Positions 19,469 through 30,715 of a DNA stretch of 64,000 nucleotides are shown here, one piece after another. The notes below the pieces were generated by a model. That model was not told the DNA's origin. It searched no databases and worked only from the letters and a program-made list of their open reading frames with translations. The translations under genes and the position numbers were made by a program. Each line of letters opens with the position of its first letter. Position 1 is the first letter of the stretch. Source of the stretch: Paralithodes platypus (lineage: Eukaryota > Arthropoda > Malacostraca > Decapoda > Lithodidae); assembly GCA_032716605.1 (NCBI GenBank), contig CM064506.1, positions 720,051-784,050 on the forward strand, read 5' to 3'.

Positions 19469-21145
19469 CTACCCAGGATCATATACCCTTGAACGACCAT
19501 CTGCAACCACGTTGTCACAACCGGCAATATGGCGTATGTCCAGGTTATATACCAATAACCTTAGTGACCACCTGGTCAGCCTCATATTCCGATTGTGAAA
19601 CTGGTCCAAGAACTTGAGAGGGTGATGATCTGAGTAAACTACAACGACCGGACCATAGGCTGGAACATTGACCTCGAAATGCCCCAGCGCAAGCACAACC
19701 GCCAGCAGCTCCTCCTCGACAACAGAGCAGCTCCCCTGGGCCGAATTGTACTTCTCCGAGCAGAAACTAACAGGATGCTCCAGCCCATCATCGTCCTTTT
19801 CCACAAGGACGGCACCAGCCCCCACACCACTAGCCTCTGTTGCTAGTTGGAAAGGTAGGTTAAAGTCAGGGGCCCTGAGGATCGGGTGAGTGCACAACAG
19901 GTGTTTTACTTCTCTAAACACCTTCTCACACTCAGGCGCCCATTTGAACTTCTTATCCTTCCAGTTATTCTCCACCTGAGCTTGACTGTCCCGTTCTCCT
20001 TCTCCACCTTGACTGCTAAACGTCATCACAGGCACAGTGAGAGGCTCAGGGGGGTGCCTCCCATAATCCTTCATGGGATTAACATGACATAACTGATTGT
20101 GCTTCCGCCTGTCTGGAGTGGCTACCAAGTAAACCAGGTCCGATAGCTCCTCCACCACCCTATAAGGACCAGCGTACTTCGCGGATAAGGGGTGACCTAC
20201 AAGGGGCAGTAGAATCAACACCTCCTGACCCACGTGAAACTCCCTGAGTTCAACCTTCAGGTCGTACCTGTCCTTCCTGAGGGCCTGAGAGCTAGTCAAA
20301 TTACGGCCAGCCAACTCCAGACTGCGCAACATCCGTTCTCGACTGTTGAGGACACACTTGAGCATAGAACAAGGTTTTTCTGCGCCCTCCCATACTTCTT
20401 CAACCATATGGAGAGGCCCTCTGACACGGTGTCCAAAGACGAGCTCATTAGGGCTGAATCCCAAACTCTCCCCAGGTACCTCCTGCACAGCAAACAAAAC
20501 ACATGGCAGGCCAAGATCCCAATCCTTCCCACTCTCAAAGCAACAACAACGAAGCACATATTTCAAGGCTGAGTGCCATCGCTCTAACACACCCTGGCTC
20601 TCCGGATGATACGCAGATGACACAACCCCAACAATCCCATGCTGCGGCATTGCTTGGACAAAGAGGCTAGAAGTGAAGTTGGGTCCCCGGACTGACTGAA
20701 TCCCCTGCGGGTAACCATACCGGGAAAAATACACTAGCAAGCTTCGGACCACCGTCCTCGCCGACCCATTTCTCATAGGGTACGCGTCAGGGTACCTTGT
20801 TGCTACATCTCCCGACTGTGCATCACTGTCCTCCTTCAACTCTTTCGTCTTTTTAAGCCCATCCTCTGCCTTTTCCACAACAGTTACGGAGTCTTCTTCA
20901 GACTCGATATTTGGTCCTAATACTGAGTCCCCGAGAAGGTCCGTTGATACTAAACTCTCAACCGCATCAACTTCCAACCCCTTCTCGGTACCCTTCCTCC
21001 GCTGATCTAAAGATTGTTGACCAGAATGTGACTCCCTGGATGCAGAATCTCCGGTGACAACACACTCCATAGGCTGCCCCGGACACTTCCCAACCCACTC
21101 CTGCTCCTCCCTACTCACGTCGGCCGGCTTCTCGGCAACGACCAA
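19469..21145 (-). pseudogene. Gypsy pol: integrase joined to RNase H, RT missing
   Basis: 558 aa, read from the first start codon; the frame is entered from gag-PR by a -1 shift. Residues 1-110 are an acidic spacer normally found after the protease. An integrase core starts abruptly at about 112 (DVATRYPDAYPMR). The second catalytic Asp is Val152 in QSVRGPNF, while Glu188 in VLERWH is kept. A GPY-type C-terminal module follows (YAGPYRVVEE, 324-333). After a short linker comes an RT-RNase H connection and RNase H (395-555), where the first acidic residue is Glu437 in LATEASG instead of the usual Asp; YSDHHPL and the histidine-rich end IRHIAGCDN remain. So the domains are out of order and both enzymes have an altered active site. 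This is a defective pol. Confidence 0.85.
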
Positions 21146-22983
21146 GGGTGGAGCCTCAAAGTAGGTCCCGCAAAGTCGTTGCCGAGAAGGAGGTCGACGC
21201 CCCCAACAGGTAACTTCTCCACAATTCCTACATCCAGGTCTCGAGTCACACCATCAACTTCCACCTTCATTCTTACAAGCGGGTATGACCTTGTCGCATT
21301 AACTCCCTGAACCACAACCACCCGCGCCGTATTGACAGGTTTACCAGTGAAATTTCTCAACAGTGTTTGCGATGCCCCAGTGTCACGCAAAATTCTCACC
21401 TCATGTCTTCTACCCCCCCACTCCACACAACCGAGTCCCCTGTGGTCACTAAAGGCATCACGGACAGGGAATAAGCCTTCCGGATCCTTCTGCAATGGCA
21501 GTGTATTTACCTCGGAAGAAATGCCTCTAACAAACTCCGATGTCCTCTTGAACACTCCAATGCCGTGAGCAAAAGACACGGCTGCCGGAGGAGGTCGACT
21601 AGGGCACTCATTTGCCTTATGACCCTCCTGGTGGCAACTAAAACACATAAATTTTGGTTTCGGCTTATACTGTGATGTAAAAGGCCCCTGACTTTTCACA
21701 TACAGTGTGGTGTAAGGTTTGGATTCAGTTTTAGTTTCATGGCTCTTCTGTTTAAATGTGTCATTGTTACGGGGAGCGGGAGGATAACGGTCCTTAGCAT
21801 TTACATCGTACTTCTGTGAGGACCCGCAACCCCGAATCAACGATAGCCGTCGATCAGCCATTTCTGCTGCTTCGACTAGAGTTCTTGGGTTTTTCTCCTT
21901 TAAGTTCAAAGTTAGATCACCGCCCGTGCTCTTAAAGAACTGCTCCAACATCATTAACTGCTTAATTTCATCAAATGTTGTGACCTTCTCAGATCGGAGC
22001 CAGTTCCCCATAGCATCGGACAAGTCCCGGGCGTGTTCCAAAAAGGTGCTATCTCTTCCCTTAGTTACACCCCGGAACTTCAAACGGTACGTTTCTGGTT
22101 GCAGTTCGTAAGCCCTCAGGACAGCCTCCTTGAGATCCTCGTACACAATACATAACTCCAAAGGTAACGCATCGTAGGCTTTAAGACCCTTGCCTATTAA
22201 TCTAGAGGATACAAGTGCTGCCCATTTATTCTCTGGCCACTGGTGTTCCTGGCACTTCTTCTCAAAGCGTGTGAAAAATTCTGTTACACCACTCTCATCA
22301 AACACCGGAACCAGTTTCAATAAGTGCGAGAGAGATTGATCATGAGCACGGTTACCAGCCCCAAGTCGCTGTCCCGTTGTATCTACTCGCGACTTCTCTA
22401 CGTCCCTGTCGGCACAGTACTTAGTCGACTCAGCTTGGATTTTTGCTAGCTCTATTTGCTGCTCACCTGCCCTTTGTTGCTGTTGAATCTTAGCTAATTC
22501 GAGCTGATACAATAATTCTGGAGTTAACCCTGGAGGAGGTGAAGGTGCTACAATATTTGAAATTACCGGTGGTCCCCCCAGGGGCAACCCACCCTGCCAG
22601 TCACCACCCAACTGTGGAAGCGTACCCGGGGTCGGCAAACTACGGGGATGGCTGGGAGTCGAGTGTAGGGGAAGCATGGCCGAAGGGCTCTGAGCACTCA
22701 ACCCCTCTCGCTCACCAGTCACCCTGCCCAGTACACACGTTATCAAGTTATCCCTGGTCATGCCGCTAGTACCCGCATGACCGATAGCTGTGGCCAGGCA
22801 TTGAAGACCGTACCGCTCCATACCCTCCAACCGCTCGGCAGTAACAGGCCATTGCAAAAATATCCTAGCATCATCCTCACAGTTCACCTGATTAACCATA
22901 TCATCATACTGCTGTTCCTCGGTCTCGACATTACGTACTGTGTCTCCATTCTCCTCTGATCCGGTATAAGACATGATGCTCAC
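21115..22983 (-). CDS. Gypsy gag-protease polyprotein
   Basis: 622 aa. Residues 1-150 hold a short helical region and a Pro-rich linker. A Gln/Glu-rich coiled coil follows at about 155-190, then a capsid-like gag domain (about 220-350; FFTRFEKKCQEHQWP, YELQPETYRLKFR). A CCHC zinc knuckle lies at 447-460 (CFSCHQEGHKANEC). The retropepsin has catalytic DTGA at 534-537 and LLLGND at 598-603. The product would form the particle, bind element RNA and cleave the polyprotein. The last ~17 residues are out of frame relative to the family spacer, consistent with loss of one T in a T-run near 21165; the true continuation is the overlapping ORF ending at 19469. The start at 22983 lies about 190 bp after the PBS. 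Confidence 0.88.
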   Translation of the reverse strand: MSIMSYTGSEENGDTVRNVETEEQQYDDMVNQVNCEDDARIFLQWPVTAERLEGMERYGLQCLATAIGHAGTSGMTRDNLITCVLGRVTGEREGLSAQSPSAMLPLHSTPSHPRSLPTPGTLPQLGGDWQGGLPLGGPPVISNIVAPSPPPGLTPELLYQLELAKIQQQQRAGEQQIELAKIQAESTKYCADRDVEKSRVDTTGQRLGAGNRAHDQSLSHLLKLVPVFDESGVTEFFTRFEKKCQEHQWPENKWAALVSSRLIGKGLKAYDALPLELCIVYEDLKEAVLRAYELQPETYRLKFRGVTKGRDSTFLEHARDLSDAMGNWLRSEKVTTFDEIKQLMMLEQFFKSTGGDLTLNLKEKNPRTLVEAAEMADRRLSLIRGCGSSQKYDVNAKDRYPPAPRNNDTFKQKSHETKTESKPYTTLYVKSQGPFTSQYKPKPKFMCFSCHQEGHKANECPSRPPPAAVSFAHGIGVFKRTSEFVRGISSEVNTLPLQKDPEGLFPVRDAFSDHRGLGCVEWGGRRHEVRILRDTGASQTLLRNFTGKPVNTARVVVVQGVNATRSYPLVRMKVEVDGVTRDLDVGIVEKLPVGGVDLLLGNDFAGPTLRLHPWSLPRSRPT

Positions 22984-23190
22984 AAAAATTTCTCACCACA
23001 ATATTCAGAAAAGAAGCACCCCAAACTCTTATACCTCGATATACACACAAAAATTCTCGGAAATACTCAAATACTATGTTGCAATTTTTTTTTTTTATTC
23101 TTGCTGATCCCCGCAAAATATTCCCCAAAACAACAAATGTTCCCTGCTTAATAAATGTAGGTTCACCAAGTCCTAGGTAAGGTCGCCATT
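22984..23190 (-). promoter_or_regulatory. Gypsy leader with primer-binding site
   Basis: Just inside the 5' LTR the minus strand reads AATGGCGACCTTACCTAGG (23170-23188). TGGCGACC is the start of a PBS type used by several Gypsy groups with a tRNA primer; I cannot name the tRNA with certainty. The rest is AT-rich leader. Confidence 0.65.
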
Positions 23191-24984
23191 TGTTACGACT
23201 GGGGTTTAAATATATCAGGGCTCTTATTCATTGGACTAGTAATGGCATAAATGCTACAACGGAAAGCGCTAGCTCCAACCTCTGATGTATATTCCCAGTG
23301 AACAAAGAACACAAATACTCTACAGAGTTCTATATGCAATAATAGGCTATCAAACTCTCAATAAATGTGCGTCTACTCTAGGCTTAATGTTATGTGAAAA
23401 CAGCCTATTACTACCTATAACCGAAGGTGCTTGGTTATGGTATGCAAAGTAAGGTGGTAAGAGAAGTTACAGCTTACGTTACTTTAATCAATAAATGTCA
23501 GGCACTCCTGCATGAAAGAAAGTGCACTAAAGTCCTTCAACACTAACAAGGAATCTTCTTTAAATGTTAGATGCTATAAAGATGCTCGTATCGGAAATGG
23601 AACCCAAAAAGGCAGGCAGCGGAACAATGCTCGTGCAGGCTATGCACACAAAAAGGCAGAATATATAATGCCGTCGGAGCCAAGAATATCCTAAACACAA
23701 CAATAATAATAATCGCCACGACAATGCAGTATTCCTATCAACAAAAAGAGCCTAAGTCGTTTGTGTCTCAATACATCAAACTAGGCTGCGAAATGCTTGT
23801 GTAATCATAAACGGGTATACATAAAAAGAGTAATTGGTTTAATATACTTAATGTCTACTGTGACTGATAAAGTCAAGCTAGAGTCAATGATACGAGATAC
23901 TGGTGCGCATGGCATGCCGCATAGCCTAGTGCAAATCTCAAGTCTGTGCGTCAAATATTACGTTATAGGGAAGGGTAGCTCTCTTGAGAAACCTTAATAC
24001 CGAAGTATTAAGCGTTCTCCTGGCGTACCTCAAAGACAAGCAACGAGCTTAGAACAGTGCAGAATGGTATAGGCAAAAAGCCCTCATTCGTGCATGCTCT
24101 ACTCTCAATGGCACACAGACTAGAATTTACTCAATCAACTCCAGTTCTCAGGTATGTCGTGCAGCTTTTAACTAAAGCCAGCACTCATAGGAAACAATAC
24201 CTTATAATATCAGACTCCTAGTCTAGCATTATCTAATCCAGCAGAACACTAATAATTAAAGGAAGCGGTACTATGAAATATGGATGCTAACCAATGCTTC
24301 GTGATCAACTTATCTTAACAACTAACATACATAGGTTATATCAGACCTTAACGCACAATACAACTGGCCAGCATGAAGCTGATTTTGCAGAGTTAACCAG
24401 AGGGGATATAATGTTAATAAAAGGTGGTGAAAGATATGGAAAATGAGAGAGGTAGGCAGAGGAAAAGATTCTCAGGTACAGAGCAGGTGACAGGTAGCAA
24501 GGGAAAAAGATGGGTGCTTCTAGAAACCAGATCTGAGGGAGAGAGTGGCGAGGAACTGTATATATACTCGCACCAGCTCGAGGCGCGTGGGAAAAAAGCG
24601 GTTACAAGTCCTCTAACCACTAGCAAGAGAGCTTGCAGCATGGTAAGGACCTCTCTCCACCAACCCCCGCGAGGCAGCCAGCCGTGACGTCATCGAGCGG
24701 GACAAAAACACTACGCGCTCCCTCTCACTCTGTTCTACTCTCTCTCTCTCTCCCAGATCCCATCATTACTAGTTAATGATAAAACATATACTTTACAATT
24801 AAATATATAAAGCCTTGACATGGGTGAAAACAAAGAGCCTTTCTGGACTGCCCATGACACAAGCTTTCATATGAAATAAAGCACACTCTAATACACAAAC
24901 TGTAGCCCAATCCACTGCCCTGGCGATCCTAGCGGGTCACTGTAGGACAAGCCATGCGGTTCTAACGGAGTGGTTAACGTCACA
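23191..24984 (-). repeat. 5' LTR of the Gypsy element
   Basis: 1,794 bp, near-identical to the 3' LTR. Its outer end (24984) is followed by the ACTG duplication at 24985-24988 and then LINE coding sequence. ORFs such as 24424-24687 are chance. Confidence 0.92.
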
Positions 24985-25957
24985 ACTGCAACCCTCCTCA
25001 CAAGCTGGACAGGAGATCACGATTACGCCCCGGGACTCAACATAAACAACACACCCCTAACACACACACACACACACACACAAAATCCTAGGAGTAACAT
25101 AGGACACCCAAATTACATTCAAACAGCACACCACAAACACGAAAAAGAAACTGACACCCAGACTTAACGCCTTCAGATCACTTGCCCACACGAAATTTGG
25201 ACACAACAAAGAAACCACCACCACAGTCTACAAACAATACATAAGATCAGTTATGGAATACGCAAGACCGGCCTGGGCTTCTAACCTAGCTGAAACACAT
25301 CATAAGACCTTACAGACTATTCAAAATAAAGCCCTGAAAATCATCACAGGATGCACAGCTACTACACCCACAGATCACCTACATCAAGAAACCAAAGTCC
25401 TCAAAGTCAAAGATCATCTAGACATGAGAGGCACTCAATTCCTGGCAGCAGCCTCCACGAATCAACATCACCCACTACACTACATGGCAACACACCCACA
25501 GACACCAAGACATATCAAAACAACACCCAGCACACGCTATCACACACAAATACTGTCTTCTCTCCCTCCCTGCCCACCCCAAATCAACTTCCGGAAGCAC
25601 ATCCATACTCATATCACTCGCCGTTCCATCCACTCACTCATAGACAACACACAGCTGCAAACACGACCTCCCGAAATCCATCCTTCTAAATCCTCCCTTC
25701 CTCGCGAGGACAGAGTCCACCTGGCCAGGCTGAGATGCGGACACCATCCAGCTCTTCTGAGCTATCAGAAGAGACTGGATGAATCCGTCGTCGACACCTG
25801 CCCAGGCTGTAACACAGCACCCCGTACCATTAAACACATCATAGAAGTCTGCATTTCACACAACCACTTACGCCAACAACACAATTTACACTCTTTGAGA
25901 GCTCTCTGGGAAAGCCCTGACCCCCATATGGGTCGGAAAGGCCAGGATCCCCGTTAG
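24985..25957 (+). pseudogene. Jockey-like LINE ORF2 C-terminus, part right of the Gypsy insertion
   Basis: The LINE resumes with ATLLTSWTGDHDYAPG and then breaks in an expanded (CA)n tract at 25060-25082. After it the frame shifts; the ORF from 25253 reads MEYARPAWASNLAETHH, LQTIQNKALKIITG, LARLRCGHHPALLSYQ and CPGCNTAPRTIKHIIEVC. These are the C-terminal motifs and zinc-type Cys/His cluster of Jockey-like ORF2. Near 25930 it passes into the transposase-like pseudogene, so its true 3' end is lost or merged. Confidence 0.8.
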
Positions 25958-25968
25958 GGGGGAGCAAC

Positions 25969-26687
25969 ACATCATCAAAAAGCTGAAAGGTCAATTCCAA
26001 ACCTGGAAAGACCTAAAACGCTTGAGGGATCGAAGGACACCAGGGCAGGTGAAGAAGGAGGAAGCTTTCCGGGACTCAATGGACGACCTCTTTGATATCG
26101 CTCACGCGGACGCCCTGTCTCTCATTGTCCTTCAAGAGGACAAGGATTTTTTCCTTGCTCAGCGAGAGAAGGGCCGTAGACCCTTCATGGGGTCCGCGGA
26201 CAATTCCCTGGCTTCCAAAGAACGGAGAGCTGCGGAGAAGAAAGAGGCTGAGGAAAGGCGTCGGGAGAAGGCCCATGAAGAAATGAAGGCATCCACCTCA
26301 GCGGCCGTCTTTGCTTCTTCAAGCAGCTGTGCTGAAGGAGAGGACAGGAGCAGTGCTGAGGGAGAGGAGAGCAGCCGTGCTCAGGAGGCAAAATCCTGCT
26401 CTCCACCCAAGCAGCCACGAAGAGCTACAAAAAACATAGCTTCACCATCTCTCGCAGCTGCACTGGATTGTACTCAGCTTTCCGACCGAAAAGCCACCAT
26501 CGTGCTGACAGAAGCTGCAAAAAGCCTCGGCCAGGACACTACGGACCTGGCCATCAACCGCACAACCATTGCCCGGTCTCGACGTCAAGCCAGGAGACGT
26601 TTCGCGGAAAACCTCAATAAGGACTTCCAAGCGGATGTCCATTGTCCATCACTGTCCATTGGGATGGAACACTCCTTCAAGCCCTGA
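25969..26687 (+). pseudogene. transposase-like multicopy family, N-terminal part
   Basis: The reading frame is recognisable from about 25969 (IIKKLKGQFQTWKDLKRL). It continues MDDLFDIAHADAL, DKDFFLAQREKG, a Glu/Arg/Lys-rich helix and LTEAAKSLGQD. I recall this as the N-terminal half of an uncharacterised, highly multicopy protein family found in many invertebrate genomes, usually unannotated and probably from a DNA transposon; that assignment is from memory and not certain. It ends by frameshift near 26640, where a 7-nt piece TCCATTG is duplicated. Confidence 0.6.
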
Positions 26688-27064
26688 CAACCAAGGAGCA
26701 TGTGGATCGTCTGCTTATCTTGATATCCGGAGTAGGAGTCAGCCAGCTCCTCGGCGTCTCTAAACTCCCTTCGGGGACCGGTGAAGCGCAAGCTCAAGCT
26801 GTTTTCCATGCTTTGGAGGAGTGGGGAGTGACCGAGAAAGTGGTCGCCATGTCTTTTGACACGGCCGCTGCAAACACGGGACATCGGACCGGTGCATGCG
26901 TCCTTCTGGAACAGAAGATCGGAAGGGATCTTCTTTACTTGGCCTGCCGCCACCATGTCATGGAAGTCATCTTGGCTGCTGCTTTCGGAGCTGTGATGGG
27001 AGGAGGGACTTCCGGGCCCGAAAGGCGCTCCTATTCAAGAGGTTTCAAAGCTAGTGGGATTTAA
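26642..27064 (+). pseudogene. transposase-like multicopy family, central part
   Basis: This carries on from the previous fragment in another frame: TVHWDGTLLQAL, LGVSKLPSGTGEAQAQAVF, EKVVAMSFDTAAANTG, GACVLLEQKIGRDLLYLACRHH. The MSFDT and LACRHH blocks, with acidic residues between strands, suggest an RNase H-fold transposase core, but I could not assign it to a superfamily. It ends at a stop at 27062-27064 after another frame break. Confidence 0.6.
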
Positions 27065-27545
27065 TCGACAAGGAAGCATTTCAACCTGGGACTACAGATG
27101 ATGCGGTGAACACGGCGATAACTCCAACTCATCGAGGTCCTCGGGCATATACCTCCTCGTGGAGTTCGATTCCGAGCTCCTGGTCCCATGCACCATGCAC
27201 GATGGATGAGCAAGATCATTTACGCTTTCAAGGTTTGGATGTTCAAGAACCAATTCCGACTGACAAACCGTGAGGAGAAGGCTTTAAGGGATCTCTGCAT
27301 CTTCGGAGCTCTTCTCTACGTCGAGGCATGGATCACCTCTCCTTCTTCAAGCTCCTAGGAGGGACTTGCACCTCATCAAGGCTCTCGTTGACTTCCCTAA
27401 CCAAGAGATCAGCAAGGCTACATCAGAGAAGATTAAAAGGCACCTCTGGTACCTTGGAGAAGAAACTACAGTCCTGGCCCTTTTTGATGATGCCGTATCC
27501 GTTCGAACGAAGAAGGATATGGTCAAGGCAATGTCGGGAGAAATG
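27065..27545 (+). pseudogene. transposase-like multicopy family, C-terminal remnant
   Basis: In shifting frames one can read RAPGPMHHARWMSKIIYAF, FRLTNREEKALRDLCIFG, LHLIKALVDFPNQEISKAT, KRHLWYLGEET and ALFDDAVSVRTKKDMVKAM, all of which belong to the same family. The piece is cut at about 27545 by the minisatellite array, with no natural stop. Confidence 0.55.
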
Positions 27546-28440
27546 GCAGAGAGAGACTATACCCGGCCGGGCTGCTCCACCTAGAGAGAGACTATATGGC
27601 CGGGCTGCTCCACCCAGAGAGAGACTACCTGGTCGGGCTACTCCACCCAGAGAGAGCGACTATCTGGCCGGGTTGCTCTACCTAGAGAGAGCGACTACCT
27701 GGTCGGGCTGCTCCACCTAGAGAGACCTAAAATTAATGGGAGTAACTGGTACTGTGGTGCTTCGTATAATTCGTCGTATAACTAGGTCATGCTTCGTATA
27801 ATGTAAATCGGAAAATAAAATGGAATTTTTCATGTTTTTCTTTTATTTGTCCTAGTTTTTTACAATTGTATCGACAAATTTAGTGTTTGTACAAATAAAA
27901 ACTGTTTAGAATCAGTGCAATACCACGAAGTGTAACTACACTTTTGTATATTGCTCTGCTTCGTTCCCCTTCTACACCCTATATATCGGTGTCGATTTTT
28001 CATTTGTAGTTACTTAGAAATATCGCATATTTAATTTAGTCTGCCATACAATAATCGTTTTCTCTAACAACGCAATATAGAAAACGTCATTGCAGGAGTC
28101 TGGGCTACATAATTATATAAGCACTATGGACCACCCTGCAACGTCTAGAGCTCCGCTTCTCCTGTGTGCTCCGCCCTTCTGCCTTGTGTTTTTTAAATAA
28201 AAAATGTCTAGAAGTTATATTTTATTATATCCTTTTTGGGGGTTATATATTGGTTGTTTGCTATCTAGTCACCTACAGTATATCCTCCACTTTCTTAACT
28301 TTAGGATCGAGTGACCTAAATCTTACTAAAAAATTCAGGTTAGTAAGGCACATAAGGCACTATATGAATAGCCTATTCTCTTACTAAGAAATTCAGGTTA
28401 GTAAGGCACTCTTATAATTACCTCTCCGTAATTAGTTTTC
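27546..28440. repeat. mosaic repeat, copy 4 (rearranged)
   Basis: It starts with five to six minisatellite units (27546-27726). The TATACGAAGCAT iteron block follows in inverted orientation (27757-27805), then an AT-rich piece, a fragment of the 153-bp unit (about 28140-28190), the ATATCCTTTTTGGGGG segment and the fold-back doublet (28338-28410). The same modules occur at 6.3-8.1 kb and 15.2-17.1 kb but in another order. Confidence 0.65.
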
Positions 28441-28599
28441 TGCCCACAGCTAACTCAAAGACAACTGCAGAGGTACTCTTAAAAGGTAATTTTAATGTAT
28501 CTGTGACACAAATACACCATTTGATAGCTTTTGTGTCAATCTGGAAAAAACCTGGCCTGCTTTAGGTCTATAGGACATTGTGAATAGAGACTTCTTAGG
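28441..28599. other. short non-coding gap before a LINE
   Basis: No gene seen; it may be a degraded 5' part of the following LINE. Confidence 0.4.
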
Positions 28600-29369
28600 G
28601 AACGTTATCTTGCAACATCATACTAGGGGATTTTAACCTGTGTTACAAACAACGAAATGATAGGCTTGTACGAGAATATAGGCATATACTGACAATGCAC
28701 AATCACAAACAACTCATCACAACCCCCACACGTATCTCTGAGAACACTGCCACAATAATAGACCACATAAACTGTAACAGAGAGGACAAAATATCCCAAT
28801 CAGGGGTTATACAGACTGGGATAAGTGATCACTTCGTCACATATTGCACACGGAAAACCACAAAAATTACCCTAGAGAATCACAAGGTTATCAAAACAAG
28901 GTCACTCAGAAACTACAATAAGGAAACATTTCTGGCCATTTTATGGAATACAGACTGGTCTCCAGTGTTTGGAAGTACAAACGTTAATGACGCATGGGTT
29001 GGCTTCAGAACCATCATCACAAACATCCTAGACGAAATAGCTCCTCTGAAAGACATACGAATTAAAGCAAGGTCAGACCCATGGATCAACAATGACATAC
29101 TACACCATCTGGAACACAGAGACAATCTGTTAAAAAGGCTAGCGAAACATAGACAGGATCAAGGTCTGAAACATGAGTTCAACAGGGCCAGGAATAAACT
29201 AAGTAGGAAAATGAAATCAGCTAAAAATAATTATTTTCACAATAAGGCAGAGGAATATCAGAATAACCCAAAGAAACTATGGAGGCACCTAAAAACAACA
29301 GGCTACAGCAACAAGACAAGGGATTCGTCTAACACTAATATTGCTCTCACCATTAATGATCAGGTTTGA
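28600..29369 (+). pseudogene. LINE ORF2, end of endonuclease domain
   Basis: Near 28610 the sequence encodes ILGDFNLCY, the GDFN motif of an APE-type endonuclease. After a frame change the ORF from 28695 reads ITTPTRISENTATIIDHI and GISDHFVTY (SDH catalytic motif), then the linker to the RT (WRHLKTTGYSNK). The 5' part of the LINE is missing, so it is 5'-truncated. The frame breaks at about 29365 and continues shifted. The LINE family differs from the CR1-like element at 9-13 kb and ends in an ATT microsatellite at 42577-42620. Confidence 0.8.
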
Positions 29370-29531
29370 CACGATAAATGACAAATTTCAACCTACTTCA
29401 ACTCCTTCTTCACTTCCATAGCAAACACACTTGCACAGAACCTACCTCAACCTCTCAATAAATACACGACAACAACGGCCACCTTTCGTAATTTCTACAG
29501 AGATAAAGACATACACCCGAACACATTTACA

Positions 29532-29897
29532 TTGCAAAATGTTACACCAAAATACACTTTTGACGAGCTGTCTAACCTAAATGTACATAAGAGCACAGGA
29601 CCAGACAAAATTCCTGCCAAATTTCTACGAGATGGAGCCATTGGTATAGCAGGCCCCCTAACCCACATCATCAACTTGTCAATTAACACCAACACAGTAC
29701 CTGCTGAACTGAAGGAAACTATTGTAACCCCTCTATTCAAGAAAGGAAATAAACTAGAAGTTGGCAACTACAGACCAGTTAGCATATTATGTATTGTATC
29801 TAAAATCCTTGAAAGAGCGGTATACACCCAAATTGAACACTACCTCAAACAAAATGATCTATTCTATAAGTTTCAATCAGGTTTCAGATGCATGTAG
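29532..29897 (+). pseudogene. LINE RT, N-terminal motifs
   Basis: The segment carries STGPDKIPAKFLRDG, FKKGNKLEVGNYRPVSIL and FQSGFR, the early RT blocks. It ends at an in-frame TAG (29895-29897) and continues in the same frame with STDSCLIHLTDH and LLDLQKAFDTVDHDIL, which carries the first catalytic Asp. Confidence 0.82.
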
Positions 29898-30715
29898 TCG
29901 ACAGACTCCTGTCTCATCCACTTAACGGATCACATTCGTAAAGAAATGTCTAAAGGTAATTACACTGGTATGGTTCTTCTTGATCTACAAAAAGCGTTTG
30001 ACACAGTAGACCATGATATCCTATGTAATAACTACAAGCTATGGGCATAGGGTCTGTGAACTGGTTTAAATCTTATCTTAGTGGTAGAACCCAAAGAGTC
30101 AAAATTGATGATAATATATCTGATCCTATGCCAATTAACTGTGGGGTCCCGCAGGGAAGCATCCTTGGTCCCTTACTCTTTCTCTGTTATGTGAACGACA
30201 TGGAACTGAGCGTCTCATGTAAATTATTACTGTATGCAGACGACAGCGTGCTTCTGGTTTCAGGAAAAGACCCAATAAGTATTGCCGCTTCACTTTCCAA
30301 AGAACTAGCATCATGTAGTGAATGGCTAGTGGACAATAGACTATATCTTCACCTGGGCAAGACGGAAGCCATCTTATGTGGAACAAAACGCAAACTGAAA
30401 GACATTGTGGGCTTCTCGGTCAACTGTAATGATATTCCTATAACAACAGTGTCACAAGTTAAATATCTCGGATTGAAACTGGACGCGAGTTTGTCAGGTG
30501 AAAATTTTTTGGAATCTATCCTGAGTAAGTGTAGAGCACGTATAAAATACCTGTATAGACAGGTGGGATGCTTGCCCGCGGCGACCAAAAAGACCCTCTG
30601 CCAAGCGCTTGTTCAATGTCATTTTGACTATTCTGTGTCATCCTGGTACTCTGCATCATCTAAATCAGCACAGCACAAACTTCAGATCACTCAAAATAAA
30701 ATGGTTAGGTTCATG
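29898..30715 (+). pseudogene. LINE RT catalytic and thumb region, up to the LTR insertion
   Basis: After a frameshift at about 30035 the ORF reads MGIGSVNWFKSYLSGRTQRV, CGVPQGSILGPLLFLCYVND and YADDSVLLV (catalytic YADD), then LGLKLDASLSG, YSVSSWYSAS and ITQNKMVRFM. Coding stops at 30715 where the LTR element begins. The next residues (NLGPRSHVGQ) lie at 41899. CATG at 30712-30715 is the target-site duplication. Confidence 0.88.

Larger units (their letters stand above)
17212..24984 (-). mobile_element. Gypsy LTR retrotransposon, complete ends, rearranged pol
   Basis: The element is 7,773 bp with two LTRs (17212-18995 and 23191-24984), a primer-binding site, a polypurine tract and an ACTG duplication (17208-17211 and 24985-24988). 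It runs on the minus strand. By eye the LTRs differ at about 8-9 substitutions plus a few indels in short repeats, so insertion was recent. Coding is gag-protease, then integrase core plus C-terminus, then RNase H. The RT proper is missing and the integrase/RNase H order is reversed relative to normal Gypsy pol (PR-RT-RH-IN). It can only have moved with help from an intact relative. It sits inside a Jockey-like LINE. Confidence 0.9.

Noticed and set aside
21115..21190. Programmed -1 frameshift between Gypsy protease and pol
   Set aside because: No clear slippery heptamer is visible, and the family spacer resumes as if one T had been lost from a T run; a simple lesion is more likely.
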